A stretch of DNA of 64,000 nucleotides from NCBI GenBank assembly GCA_052273625.1, contig DAVZHW010000008.1:5644-69643 (forward strand), given 5' to 3'. Each line of letters opens with the position of its first letter. Positions within the stretch are counted from its first letter, which is position 1. A program made the position numbers and the translations under genes. The notes beneath the pieces were generated by a model, which saw nothing but the letters and a program-made list of their open reading frames with translations, had not been told where the DNA came from and ran no database searches. Below, in pieces: positions 9,031-16,899 of this stretch. The stretch is from Fimenecus sp052273625 (lineage in GTDB: Bacteria; Bacillota; Clostridia; Oscillospirales; Acutalibacteraceae).

Positions 9031-9523
9031 CGCTGTCATCACCGCCGTAAGAAGAATATTCGGGTGTTCCCGACAGGAAGTCAACGGATTTTTCGAGTGC
9101 TTTATAGAATGGAACCGCCGAGCCGGTGCTCTCCGAGGTTTCAAGCTGAGCCAAGCACTCAAGAGCCTTTTGGCGATCATAGAATTTAATTTCCATACCG
9201 CCGCCCTTTGGAATTTTAATATCGGATACCGAAAACAAGTCCATCTCCTCTAAATTCTCACGCTCGCCGTCAAGAAGTCTCACAGCGTCGCTCACAGAGC
9301 CGAAAGCAAGCCTGCGAAAGCCTGCCGCCGCCTCATTTACGACACTTTCAAGACGTGAAAGTCGGGCAATTTCCTTTGCAACAGCTTCCTTTGAGAGCAA
9401 TCTTATTCCGTTTATCTGCGGCATTACCTTGTAGCCTGCAAGTGCCGCAGCTTCCCTTGCGTTTCGGAGCTTTACATACAATGCGCAAAACTCCTTTTCT
9501 TTTTTAGTCAGTTTAGTTGTCAT
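9020..9523 (-). CDS. Phage terminase small subunit
   Basis: A 167-residue DNA-recognition subunit of the packaging motor. The ATG at 9523 is preceded by AAAGGAG; upstream codons of the longer frame are rejected for lack of a site. LTKKEKEFCALYVKLRNAR followed by EAAALAGYK is the classic helix-turn-helix N-terminus of Terminase_2/XtmA proteins. The middle is a helical oligomerisation region, and the acidic C-terminus (SSYGGDDSDEA) probably contacts the large subunit. It is the first gene of the head module. No good promoter was found just upstream, only a palindrome at 9582-9605. Confidence 0.85.
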   Translation of the reverse strand: MTTKLTKKEKEFCALYVKLRNAREAAALAGYKVMPQINGIRLLSKEAVAKEIARLSRLESVVNEAAAGFRRLAFGSVSDAVRLLDGERENLEEMDLFSVSDIKIPKGGGMEIKFYDRQKALECLAQLETSESTGSAVPFYKALEKSVDFLSGTPEYSSYGGDDSDEA

Positions 9524-9581
9524 ACATTTCTCCTTTCGTTTGTGAAAAAGTCCTTTCATAAGTAGTTGTAACTCGGGGGTA

Positions 9582-9605
9582 ATGTAAACCAAAAACGGTT
9601 ACATT
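9582..9605. promoter_or_regulatory. Operator-like inverted repeat upstream of the terminase genes
   Basis: ATGTAAACC and GGTTACAT face each other across 7 bases about 60 bp upstream of the small terminase ATG. The arms differ by one extra A. The position suggests a regulator site controlling the head module, but no matching regulator gene is nearby. Confidence 0.4.
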
Positions 9606-9657
9606 TTCGCAAAAATCGAAAAAATTTTTTATAATTTAATTTTTAAGTGAAAAACTA

Positions 9658-9686
9658 TTGACAACCAACAAGCAATATATTATAAT
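9658..9686 (+). promoter_or_regulatory. Promoter of the tRNA pair
   Basis: Consensus TTGACA and TATAAT boxes with a 17-bp spacer, the -10 box ending 31 bp before tRNA-Met. Confidence 0.85.
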
Positions 9687-9717
9687 ATCAAAGCCGTAAT
9701 CAATGACGGCATAAAAT

Positions 9718-9794
9718 GGCGGCATAGCTTAGTTGGCTAGAGCGTTCGGTTCATACCCGAAAGGTCGTAGGTTCAAGTCCCACTGCCGCTACCA
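9718..9794 (+). tRNA. tRNA-Met (CAT), probably elongator
   Basis: A 77-base cloverleaf with encoded CCA. The acceptor stem pairs GGCGGCA with TGCCGCT (first pair G:U). The anticodon loop TTCATAC has anticodon CAT between TTCGG and CCGAA stems, and the T-loop is TTCAAGT. The initiator hallmark C1:A72 mismatch is absent. A lysidine-modified tRNA-Ile reading AUA has the same anticodon and cannot be excluded. Confidence 0.92.
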
Positions 9795-9800
9795 TAAGGC

Positions 9801-9875
9801 GGCCCGGTGGTCAAGCGGTTAAGACACCGCCCTTTCACGGCGGTAACACGAGTTCAATTCTCGTCCGGGTCACCA
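9801..9875 (+). tRNA. tRNA-Glu (TTC)
   Basis: A 75-base cloverleaf with encoded CCA, six bases after tRNA-Met. The acceptor stem pairs GGCCCGG with CCGGGTC. The anticodon loop CTTTCAC between CCGCC and GGCGG gives anticodon TTC, and the T-arm contains GTTCAATTC. It is co-transcribed with tRNA-Met. Confidence 0.95.
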
Positions 9876-9880
9876 AAAGA

Positions 9881-9912
9881 AAAAAGAGTATCCGTATGGA
9901 TGCTCTTTTTTC
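9881..9912 (+). terminator. Terminator of the tRNA operon
   Basis: The stem AAAAAGAG-TATCC / GGATG-CTCTTTTT with loop GTAT is followed by T residues, starting 6 bases after the CCA end of tRNA-Glu. Confidence 0.85.
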
Positions 9913-9988
9913 ATATCCTATTCGATTTTATAACAAAGCTTAATATCAGAACAAGTTTAATAGAGAATCGAACTCATAGTCCATATGG

Positions 9989-10163
9989 CACACGGTAGGA
10001 CAGGGCTTGCTCCCACAGAGGAAATTAACGAAAACAAAATTGATTTCGGCTAATATCAAATTAGATTCAATATCATACCGTAGGGACAGGGCTCGCCCCT
10101 GTCCGCAACAAATTTGATGTATAATCACATTCACGGACAGCCGCAAGGGCTGTCCCTACGGCA
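9989..10163. repeat. Dispersed GC-rich repeat cluster (three related units)
   Basis: This 320-bp gene-free stretch (9924-10244) carries repeats of the family TACCGTAGGGACAG...CTGTCCG: one degenerate unit near 9991-10016, one at 10077-10106, and one inverted at 10132-10162. The latter two form an inverted pair about 87 bp long. A related unit lies at 16783-16813, a half unit near 63939-63950, and a fragment near 36408. Nothing coding was seen here. Confidence 0.7.
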
Positions 10164-10244
10164 TAACATCAATTTTATACTCTTGTGTTTTAGAATTTAA
10201 TAATATATAATATTGTTGTAAATTAAGGTTAAGGCGGTGTTTAA

Positions 10245-10964
10245 TTGAACGAAGAATTAAATGTACGCATAAAATTATTAAAGCGTCGTGCTGATGCTTA
10301 TTTAATATGTCTTGTAGCCTTTTTATTTCTTTTACCGTTAGGTTGCATATTTACTTGCGATAATACTTTTAGGACTTTCGGTATAATTGTGCTTATAATA
10401 GCCGCGATTAGTATATGTATATTCGTGTATTTAATTGTTGCATATAAAAAGGATGCCAATACCTATGATGCAAAGCCATGTGTTTTGTGCGAACACAGCG
10501 GTATAAAATATGAAGATTTAGTAATAAGATTTGAGAGCTTATCCGCAAATGGAAATCGGCTATGCTTATCTGAAAATTTAAAATTTTTCAGATTTAAAAA
10601 GAAACTGCTTTACACTACAGTTATTTACAAAACCGACAGCTTTTCAAAAAGTGAATTCGACAGAGCAAAAAAACGTATTAACAAAAAAGCAAACAAAGAT
10701 TTTAACATATCTCACTGGGTTGCCAGGGATGAAGCTAAAAAGCATTTTCGACTTAACATTATCTGTCTTGACTCTATGAATGACGAAGTAATTCGCCTTT
10801 TGTCTCAAAACGCCGAACACAATTTAAGGAGGATGGAAGCCTTAATGAATATAGCTGTAGTAGGCGATAAAATAATTATACCGCCTATTTACGGAGATTG
10901 TTATCAAAGTGTTTTCAAATATAAAAGAATCGTAAATTTCATAATGCAAAACATCCTTGAGTAA
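10245..10964 (+). CDS. Hypothetical membrane protein
   Basis: A 239-residue protein of unknown function. TTG at 10245 is the only plausible start, with AAGGCGGTG upstream and no in-frame ATG near the N-terminus. Two transmembrane helices lie near the N-terminus (LICLVAFLFLLPLGCIF, about 20-36, and FGIIVLIIAAISICIFVYLI, about 45-64). A ~170-residue basic soluble domain follows, with CVLCEHSG just after the second helix. It stands alone between the repeat cluster and a convergent MATE gene and looks AT-richer than its neighbours, suggesting an acquired gene. No family was recognised. Confidence 0.65.
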   Translation: MNEELNVRIKLLKRRADAYLICLVAFLFLLPLGCIFTCDNTFRTFGIIVLIIAAISICIFVYLIVAYKKDANTYDAKPCVLCEHSGIKYEDLVIRFESLSANGNRLCLSENLKFFRFKKKLLYTTVIYKTDSFSKSEFDRAKKRINKKANKDFNISHWVARDEAKKHFRLNIICLDSMNDEVIRLLSQNAEHNLRRMEALMNIAVVGDKIIIPPIYGDCYQSVFKYKRIVNFIMQNILE

Positions 10965-10965
10965 T

Positions 10966-11006
10966 AAAAATCGGACAGCCATATAAATTGGTTGCCCGAT
11001 TTTTAT
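10966..11006. terminator. Bidirectional terminator between convergent genes
   Basis: AAAAATCGG(A)CAGCC and GGTTGCCCGATTTTT pair around a short loop, with A/T runs on both sides. It serves the + strand orphan gene and the convergent MATE gene. Confidence 0.8.
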
Positions 11007-11021
11007 TTGCTATGCTTACTT

Positions 11022-12356
11022 CTAAATTTTTTCCTTTTTCCACGGGCCTGTTACATAAAATATAATCGACAAAACGGTTGCGACGCACCAGCCGACAGGC
11101 CAAGCACACCAAATTCCCGTTGCTCCGAGTGATGTTTTCGAGAAAACAGCCGCCATAACAACACGCAAAATCAAATCCGTAAAGGTTGCAATCATAAACT
11201 TGTTCATCATTCCCGCACCTCTTAAAATGCCGTCTGCAACAAGCTTTGCGGAAACTATGAAATAAAACGGGGAAAGTATTTTAAGATAGGTTATGCCCGT
11301 CAATATCGCTGTTTCGGTAGGCTCGTCCATAAAGAGCTTGAGGAAGAACTCGCCCTTGAAGAAATAGAGTGCGAACAGCGGCAGGCTCAACAGCCACACC
11401 ATTTTTATTCCTGCCGTGAAGCCCTGCTTAACACGGGCAAGCTTTCCTGCACCCATATTCTGTGCGGTATAGTTTGAAATTCCGTTTCCGAGAGTTGTAA
11501 ACGAAGTAATTACAAGGTTATTGAGCTTGACCGCCGCCGAATATCCTGCCATTACAGGTGCGCCGAAGCCGTTGATAATGCCCTGAATGATTATGTTTCC
11601 GATTGAAATAAAGCTCTGCTGTAAGGTGCTCGGAACGGCAATTATAATAATCTGTTTCAAAATATTCTTGTCAAAAATCGGGCAGTTCTTTTCTTTGTCG
11701 ATTTTATTAAGCCTTTTGAAAACAACCGCAATCGCAAGTATACAGCTAATACCCTGACAAATGAAGGTCGCCCACGCAACGCCTGCAACACCCATATTAA
11801 ACGATTTTACAAACCAAATATCGACCGCAATGTTTGAAAGCGAGGATACGGCGAGGAAATAAAACGGAGTTTTCGAGTCTCCCAATGCCGAAAAAATACC
11901 CGTCGCAATGTTATAGAAAAACACAAACGGAAGTCCCCAAACATAGATGTCAAGGTACAGCTTTGAATCCGCAAAAACAATGTCGGGAGTTCTGATAAGA
12001 CGAAGTAATGCACCTGCGCCGAATATTCCTATGAGCATTAACAAAACGCAAAGTCCTGCGCTGAAAATGCAGGCGGTATACACGGCGGTTTTGACCTTTT
12101 TGAACTCCTTTGCGCCGAAAAATCTTGAAACGACAACCGAGCAGCCCATATTACAGCCGAACGCAAACGCAATGAAAATCAGCGTAATCTCATAGCTGTT
12201 TCCGACTGCCGCAAGGGCGTTTTCGCCTACGAATTTGCCTGCTACAAAGCTGTCCGCTATATTATAAAGCTGTTGAAAAATTATACTTCCGAAAAGCGGT
12301 AAGCAGAATTTCCACAAAACCGATTGCGGTTTTCCGACTGTCAAATCCTTGTTCAT
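11022..12356 (-). CDS. MATE family multidrug/metabolite exporter
   Basis: A 444-residue integral membrane protein with about 12 hydrophobic helices. The start at 12356 (MNKDLTVGKPQSVLWKF) follows GAGAGG. The N-terminal LPLFGSIIFQQLYNIADSFV (xxGxxxQQLYNxxDxxxVG) and GNSYEITLIFIAFAFGCNMG are typical of the MatE/DinF-type family, which exports organic cations or drugs using Na+ or H+ gradients. A second MatE repeat begins near ILKQIIIIAVPSTLQQSFIS. It is divergent from a LysR regulator with a 126-bp gap, a common arrangement in which the regulator controls the exporter. The substrate cannot be told. Confidence 0.93.
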   Translation of the reverse strand: MNKDLTVGKPQSVLWKFCLPLFGSIIFQQLYNIADSFVAGKFVGENALAAVGNSYEITLIFIAFAFGCNMGCSVVVSRFFGAKEFKKVKTAVYTACIFSAGLCVLLMLIGIFGAGALLRLIRTPDIVFADSKLYLDIYVWGLPFVFFYNIATGIFSALGDSKTPFYFLAVSSLSNIAVDIWFVKSFNMGVAGVAWATFICQGISCILAIAVVFKRLNKIDKEKNCPIFDKNILKQIIIIAVPSTLQQSFISIGNIIIQGIINGFGAPVMAGYSAAVKLNNLVITSFTTLGNGISNYTAQNMGAGKLARVKQGFTAGIKMVWLLSLPLFALYFFKGEFFLKLFMDEPTETAILTGITYLKILSPFYFIVSAKLVADGILRGAGMMNKFMIATFTDLILRVVMAAVFSKTSLGATGIWCAWPVGWCVATVLSIIFYVTGPWKKEKI

Positions 12357-12482
12357 TTTCTTTACCTCTCGCATTTCTATTTATATTGCATTTTTTAACC
12401 GCATATATTATAATTTGCTTTAAGGTATATGTAAAATGTAAATATTCTATTTTGATATATCATTTTTATATGGAGAAAAGCT

Positions 12483-13367
12483 ATGAATATCAGCTACGAC
12501 TATTACAAAATTTTCTATTTCGTTGCAAAATACGGCAGCTTCACGGCTGCGGCAAATGTGCTGTTCAACAATCAGCCGAACATTACAAGGACTGTTAAAA
12601 AGCTTGAAGAGGAGCTCGGATGCACCCTGTTTGTGCGACACAGACACGGCGTTGCACTCACTCCCGAGGGCGAAAAGCTGTATGCGAGAATTGCGACGGC
12701 TGTCGAGAGTATTAAGCTCGGCGAGGAGGAAATCGAGCAGGATAAAAGCCTGCAATCGGGCAAGGTTACGGTTGCCGTAAGTGAAATTGCGCTTCATTGC
12801 TCACTTTTGCCTGCACTCAAAAAATTCCGAAGCATTTACCCGGGTGTAAAGCTTAAAATTTCAAGTCTTACAACTCCGCAGGCAATCACAATGCTCAAAA
12901 ACGGTCTTGCCGATTTTGCGCTTGTAACGGAACCGTTTGATTTACCATCTGAATTACATTCCGTAAAACTCAGAAGTGTAAAAGAAGTGCCTGTTTGCAG
13001 TTCAAAACTGTCTTTGGAAACAGGAGCGACGCTTACAGCCCGTCAACTACTTCAAAATTCTATTATCGGACTCGGCGAAAGGACAGGCTCAAATAAATTT
13101 TTCACAGATTATTTCAATTCAGTCGGATTGACTTTTGAGCCCGAAATCGAAGCGAACTCCGCCGACCAGATTTTGCCGATGATAAAATCCGATCTCGGAA
13201 TAGGCTTTGTGCCCGAGGAATTTTTGGAAAAAGAAGACTTGTCCAATCTCACAATCCTCAATGTAACCCCTCCTATACCCGAAAGGAACATCTGCCTGCT
13301 CAAACGAAAGGACGTACATTCGGGTCTTGCGGTATCGGAGCTTGAAAGAATAATCTTTTGCGGGTAA
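12483..13367 (+). CDS. LysR-family transcriptional regulator
   Basis: A 294-residue regulator with the LysR plan: N-terminal winged helix-turn-helix (YYKIFYFVAKYGSFTAAANV, then LFNNQPNITRTVKKLEEELG at about 5-45) and a periplasmic-binding-like effector domain from about residue 90. A GGAG ribosome site precedes the ATG. It is transcribed away from the MATE gene, so the shared 126-bp intergenic region probably carries its operator. No close match to a LysR member of known ligand was recognised. Confidence 0.93.
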   Translation: MNISYDYYKIFYFVAKYGSFTAAANVLFNNQPNITRTVKKLEEELGCTLFVRHRHGVALTPEGEKLYARIATAVESIKLGEEEIEQDKSLQSGKVTVAVSEIALHCSLLPALKKFRSIYPGVKLKISSLTTPQAITMLKNGLADFALVTEPFDLPSELHSVKLRSVKEVPVCSSKLSLETGATLTARQLLQNSIIGLGERTGSNKFFTDYFNSVGLTFEPEIEANSADQILPMIKSDLGIGFVPEEFLEKEDLSNLTILNVTPPIPERNICLLKRKDVHSGLAVSELERIIFCG

Positions 13368-13395
13368 AGAATTTTTCAAAATTGAAATAAAACCC

Positions 13396-13424
13396 TTGAA
13401 AATTGGCGAAAATGACAGTATAAT
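13396..13424 (+). promoter_or_regulatory. Promoter of the PHP phosphoesterase operon
   Basis: TTGAAA and TATAAT with a 17-bp spacer lie 97 bp before the TTG start at 13521, which leaves a leader of about 90 bases. Confidence 0.7.
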
Positions 13425-13520
13425 TGTATATAGTATATTGAGGGTTTATGCGCTTAAATTTACACATAACTCATTTTCAGTGAAATATATGATACTTAAT
13501 TGTTTTGAGGAGGAAAGAAA

Positions 13521-14411
13521 TTGAACGGAGATTTACATTGTCATACTAAGCTTTCAGACGGTTCTCTCGGTATCGAAGACTTAATTATTTTAGCTAAAAA
13601 AAGAGGTATTACTACCATTGCGATTACAGACCATGACTGCCTTGCGGGAACGGTCAGAGGTAAAATAATCGGCGAGAGGTACGGTATTCAGGTTATCCCC
13701 GGCGTTGAATTGTCGGCAACCGATACAAAGACAGGCAAGAAGGTTCACATTCTTTGCTATCTCAGCGATATGCCTGCAAGACTTGAGGGTCTTTGCCACA
13801 AAAATTCTCTTGCAAGAAAAAAAGCGGCTCATATTATGATGCTTCACACCGCTAAAAGATACCCTGTAACAACAGAATTTATCGTTAAATGCGCTACGGG
13901 TTCTACTAACATTTATAAGCAACACATTATGCAGGCTCTTATGGAGTCAGGCTATACAACCTCGATTTACGGCGACCTTTACAACGAGCTTTTCAACGAG
14001 GACTCGCCTAACAATATTATCGTAACACCGAAATATCCCGATATTGAAGAGGTTATCGGTGCGGTACACGATGCAGGCGGCGTTGCTGTTCTTGCTCACC
14101 CGTATATGTATGACAATCTTGACTCTGTACCGAGGCTTATCGAGTGTGGTCTTGACGGAATTGAGGTATGGCATCCGTCGGCTACCGAGGCTCAGCAGGA
14201 CGAGCTTAAAAAACTCGCAACAAAACATAAATTGCTTATGACAGGCGGTACAGATTTCCACGGTCTTTATAATGATAAGGTTATTTCAATCGGCGACTAC
14301 GGTACTCCCGATGACGCCCTTTCAAAGCTTATGGGTTATAAGGCGAAGCAAAAACGCTTGCTTAAAAAAGCACAAAAGCTCGCCGAGGAAAATGCTGCCG
14401 AAAACGCATAA
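13521..14411 (+). CDS. PHP-domain phosphoesterase
   Basis: A 296-residue metal-dependent phosphoesterase of the polymerase-and-histidinol-phosphatase superfamily. TTG start after GAGGAGGAAAG. PHP metal ligands are visible: DLHCHTKLSDG at the N-terminus, ITDHDCLAG, PGVELS, VLAHPYMYDN and TGGTDFHG near the C-terminus. The family that includes YciV/RNase AM hydrolyses nucleoside 3',5'-bisphosphates or trims RNA 5' ends, so such an activity is likely but not proven. The lysine-rich tail (KAKQKRLLKKAQKLAEE) is unusual and may bind RNA. It forms an operon with the unknown gene 18 bp downstream. Confidence 0.88.
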   Translation: MNGDLHCHTKLSDGSLGIEDLIILAKKRGITTIAITDHDCLAGTVRGKIIGERYGIQVIPGVELSATDTKTGKKVHILCYLSDMPARLEGLCHKNSLARKKAAHIMMLHTAKRYPVTTEFIVKCATGSTNIYKQHIMQALMESGYTTSIYGDLYNELFNEDSPNNIIVTPKYPDIEEVIGAVHDAGGVAVLAHPYMYDNLDSVPRLIECGLDGIEVWHPSATEAQQDELKKLATKHKLLMTGGTDFHGLYNDKVISIGDYGTPDDALSKLMGYKAKQKRLLKKAQKLAEENAAENA

Positions 14412-14429
14412 TTCAACGGAGGTCTATTT

Positions 14430-14987
14430 ATGGACGACGATATTAAAATCTTTAACGCCAAACCGAAAGACGACACGCTTGACAGTATCGCTTTGATTGA
14501 AGAAATGAATACTCAGCGTATGAACGGTAACACCGAGAAAGCTAAACAGCTTGGCAAATATCTTTCCGAGCGTTTCCTTGACGGTGCAGAGCTTAAACGC
14601 TCACTTGAGGAGGAAATCGGAACGCTTGATTATCCCCCAAAGGTTATTTTGCAGATAAAGATTTTGGTGTTCTTTACGGCTGAATATTGCATTAACCGGC
14701 TTTTACCCAACACCTTGCTCAAAAGCACGGCAACGAATACTATTTATGACCGTGTTATGAAAAACGCCGGCGAATTTTACAAGGAATTTTCCGACGGCGT
14801 CGAGTACAGCTTTTATTATCTCGCCGTTAAAAAGGAAGATGTTTTGAAAGCGGTCGGCAAGACTTTTGCTATGATTTGCCGAAAAGAAGATGATGAAACC
14901 TACAAGCAACTCGGAAGCGATATTTTCAGAGTTGTTTCAAATGAGGTTCAGTCAATTATCGAAGGCTATAATTTCATAAATGAATAA
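14430..14987 (+). CDS. Hypothetical protein co-transcribed with the PHP gene
   Basis: A 185-residue soluble, mostly helical and acidic protein with no recognised family. The start follows CGGAGG. No signal peptide or membrane segment is clear; a moderately hydrophobic stretch (ILQIKILVFFTAEYCINRLL) sits around 70-90 and probably packs into a helical bundle. It lies 18 bp after the PHP phosphoesterase and before a terminator, so the two probably function together. Confidence 0.7.
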   Translation: MDDDIKIFNAKPKDDTLDSIALIEEMNTQRMNGNTEKAKQLGKYLSERFLDGAELKRSLEEEIGTLDYPPKVILQIKILVFFTAEYCINRLLPNTLLKSTATNTIYDRVMKNAGEFYKEFSDGVEYSFYYLAVKKEDVLKAVGKTFAMICRKEDDETYKQLGSDIFRVVSNEVQSIIEGYNFINE

Positions 14988-14999
14988 GCAAACACAAAT

Positions 15000-15046
15000 T
15001 AACCCCTTTTGCGAATTGGCTGAGTGTTAATTCACAAGAGGGGTTT
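15000..15046 (+). terminator. Terminator of the PHP operon
   Basis: A long stem (AACCCCTTTTGCGAATT with AATTCACAAGAGGGGTT, mismatched in the middle) is followed by TTTACTTTTTC. It may also serve the convergent symporter gene ending at 15064. Confidence 0.8.
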
Positions 15047-15063
15047 TACTTTTTCTTGTTTTA

Positions 15064-16551
15064 TTATTCTATTACAATGCCTTCCGCTTTTCTCTTTTCG
15101 GCAAGGTCTTCAAGTATACGCTTTTTGTTGTCGCCCGAAATCTTATAGAAGAACATCGGAATTGCGCACAACAAGAGGCTGATACCGGGAACTATCGAAA
15201 CAAGCGAGAACATTGCGAAGCGGTGTCCTGCGGCAAGGTCGGTAGCCGCTACTATTGCGGTTGAACTATACATTTTTTCAGGTTCAAGACCTATGAACAT
15301 ATACATAAGAACAATACCCGAAGTGGCAAATGCATTACCGAGTTTGTTTACAAATCCTTGACAAGCCGAGCCGAGACCGTTATCTCTAAAGCCTGTTTTA
15401 AGCTCCATATAATCAAGGCAGTCGCCTATCATAGCATACGAAATAACATTGAGTACGCCAAGCGGTATGCAGGAAATAAGCACAAACGGAATACAAACAT
15501 AAAGGTTCATCGTAAACCAGCCGATAAGCGTTGTAAAAATGCTTGCAGCGAAGCCGAGTAAGCAGGTTACAATTACAATCTTTTTATAATCATACTTTTT
15601 CATAAGCACGGGCATAAAGAGCATTGCACCGAACATACCGACAATTGCACAAACCTGGAATATAGTTTTAACCGAGGAAACGCTTGCCTCAATCGCCGCA
15701 ACACGCTCTGCATCTGAAAGTCCGTTCAAATCAGGTCCGATATAGAAAGCGTATCTTGCAACATGAACTGCCGCCGCCTGCACCATATATCTGCCCGAGG
15801 AAAGTATACCCATTGCGATAACAAGCATAAGCGGTTTGCATTTGAAAATTCTTGACAACTGACTCGGTTCACCCGGTTGAGGTTTTCTGTCGGGAATGAC
15901 AACTCTCTCTTTAACTCTGAAATATGAACTTGCATAAAGAACAATGCCGATAGCAACCGTTACGATTGCCATAATAAGATACTTTTTCTTGTTATAATCA
16001 AGTCCGTCGGAGGTGCCGAGGATTTTCGGAAGTGTAAGTCCTATAACAAGGAAAAGCACTTCGGGAACAGCAGAGCCGACACCGTTAAATGTTCTGCCGA
16101 CAGAGATTACCCTGCCTCGCTCATCTGCGTCGGGAGTTAAAACATTAGGCAGACTCCAAAACGGAACGTCAGCCATTGTGTAAATCATACCCCAGACGAC
16201 GTAGACAACCGCCGAGTATATCATAAGCTGCTTTTTTTCAAGATTAGGACTTAAATACATAAGTACCGTAAGTATGCCAATCGGTATAGCGGCATAAATT
16301 ATATACGGTCGCATCTTTCCGTGCTTGGTCGTTCTGCGGTCAACAATCATACCCATAAGCGGATCATTGATAGCGTCCCACACTCTTGCAAGAAGCATAA
16401 GCAACAATACAAACATTGGCGCAAGCTGCAAAACATTCAAGTAATAGTCACTGATGTAACTTGACATCATAGCGTATATCATTCCCTGTCCCATAGCGGC
16501 AAAGCAGAATGAATACATTTCTTTTTTAGGAAGATAAGTTTTCGATGACAT
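15064..16551 (-). CDS. MFS sugar symporter of the GPH (glycoside-pentoside-hexuronide) family
   Basis: A 495-residue membrane transporter with about 12 helices. GPH-type signatures are visible: ARVWDAINDPLMGMIVDR (the D..N.P..G...D loop) and TKHGKMRPYI after helix 2, and a central loop with RVKERVVIP. Such proteins import oligosaccharides or glycosides with Na+ or H+. The C-terminus is a charged tail (KKRILEDLAEKRKAEG). It stands alone, convergent with the PHP operon. No glycosidase adjoins it, so the substrate is open. Confidence 0.9.
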   Translation of the reverse strand: MSSKTYLPKKEMYSFCFAAMGQGMIYAMMSSYISDYYLNVLQLAPMFVLLLMLLARVWDAINDPLMGMIVDRRTTKHGKMRPYIIYAAIPIGILTVLMYLSPNLEKKQLMIYSAVVYVVWGMIYTMADVPFWSLPNVLTPDADERGRVISVGRTFNGVGSAVPEVLFLVIGLTLPKILGTSDGLDYNKKKYLIMAIVTVAIGIVLYASSYFRVKERVVIPDRKPQPGEPSQLSRIFKCKPLMLVIAMGILSSGRYMVQAAAVHVARYAFYIGPDLNGLSDAERVAAIEASVSSVKTIFQVCAIVGMFGAMLFMPVLMKKYDYKKIVIVTCLLGFAASIFTTLIGWFTMNLYVCIPFVLISCIPLGVLNVISYAMIGDCLDYMELKTGFRDNGLGSACQGFVNKLGNAFATSGIVLMYMFIGLEPEKMYSSTAIVAATDLAAGHRFAMFSLVSIVPGISLLLCAIPMFFYKISGDNKKRILEDLAEKRKAEGIVIE

Positions 16552-16657
16552 GATGCGCTCCTTTGAAAATTTTAATATACCCTCATTATACTATATATTT
16601 CGTTGTCTTGCAGTAGAAATAACAGAGCGATATTTAGTTAAAATAACTAAAGGAACG

Positions 16658-16690
16658 ATAAAAAAAGCCGATAGATTAACTATCAGCTTT
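16658..16690 (-). terminator. Terminator downstream of the pfl genes
   Basis: AAAGCTGATAG and CTATCGGCTTT (minus strand) pair around TTAAT and are followed by seven T residues. It lies about 210 bp past the pflA stop. The gene-free stretch 16552-16899 otherwise holds only the repeats at 16783-16881. Confidence 0.7.
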
Positions 16691-16782
16691 AATTGTGTCT
16701 ATTAAATTGTTTTGTGAAATTTTATATAAAAGTAAATGCCTACAGAAAATATTGCGATTATTCGTGAATTTAATTTAACATC

Positions 16783-16881
16783 ATACCGTAGGGACAACCC
16801 TTGCGGCTGTTCGTAACTTTTGTTTCACAATCCCTCCGCCTCACATTCGTTCGGCACCTCCCTTTACACAAGGGAGGCTGA
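16783..16881. repeat. Two dispersed palindromic repeats
   Basis: 16783-16813 is a unit of the TACCGTAGGGACA family also present near 10.08 and 10.14 kb. 16835-16881 is a 47-bp unit containing CCTCCCT-TTACACA-AGGGAGG; its reverse complement recurs at 63954-64000 with one mismatch that I could see. Both lie in the 3' region of pflA, upstream of its terminator. Confidence 0.8.
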
Positions 16882-16899
16882 AAGCGGATTGAAATGCAA

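Noticed and set aside
3300..9720. Integrase and attachment sites bounding the phage module
   Set aside because: No recombinase gene is present, and I saw no copy of a tRNA 3' end at the other border; short att sites could still be missed.
9807..9998. Open frame of 63 codons on the plus strand
   Set aside because: It lies across tRNA-Glu and its terminator; no ribosome site.
12375..12482. Riboswitch in the MATE-LysR gap
   Set aside because: Only 108-126 bp of AT-rich promoter-like DNA; no structured element was visible.
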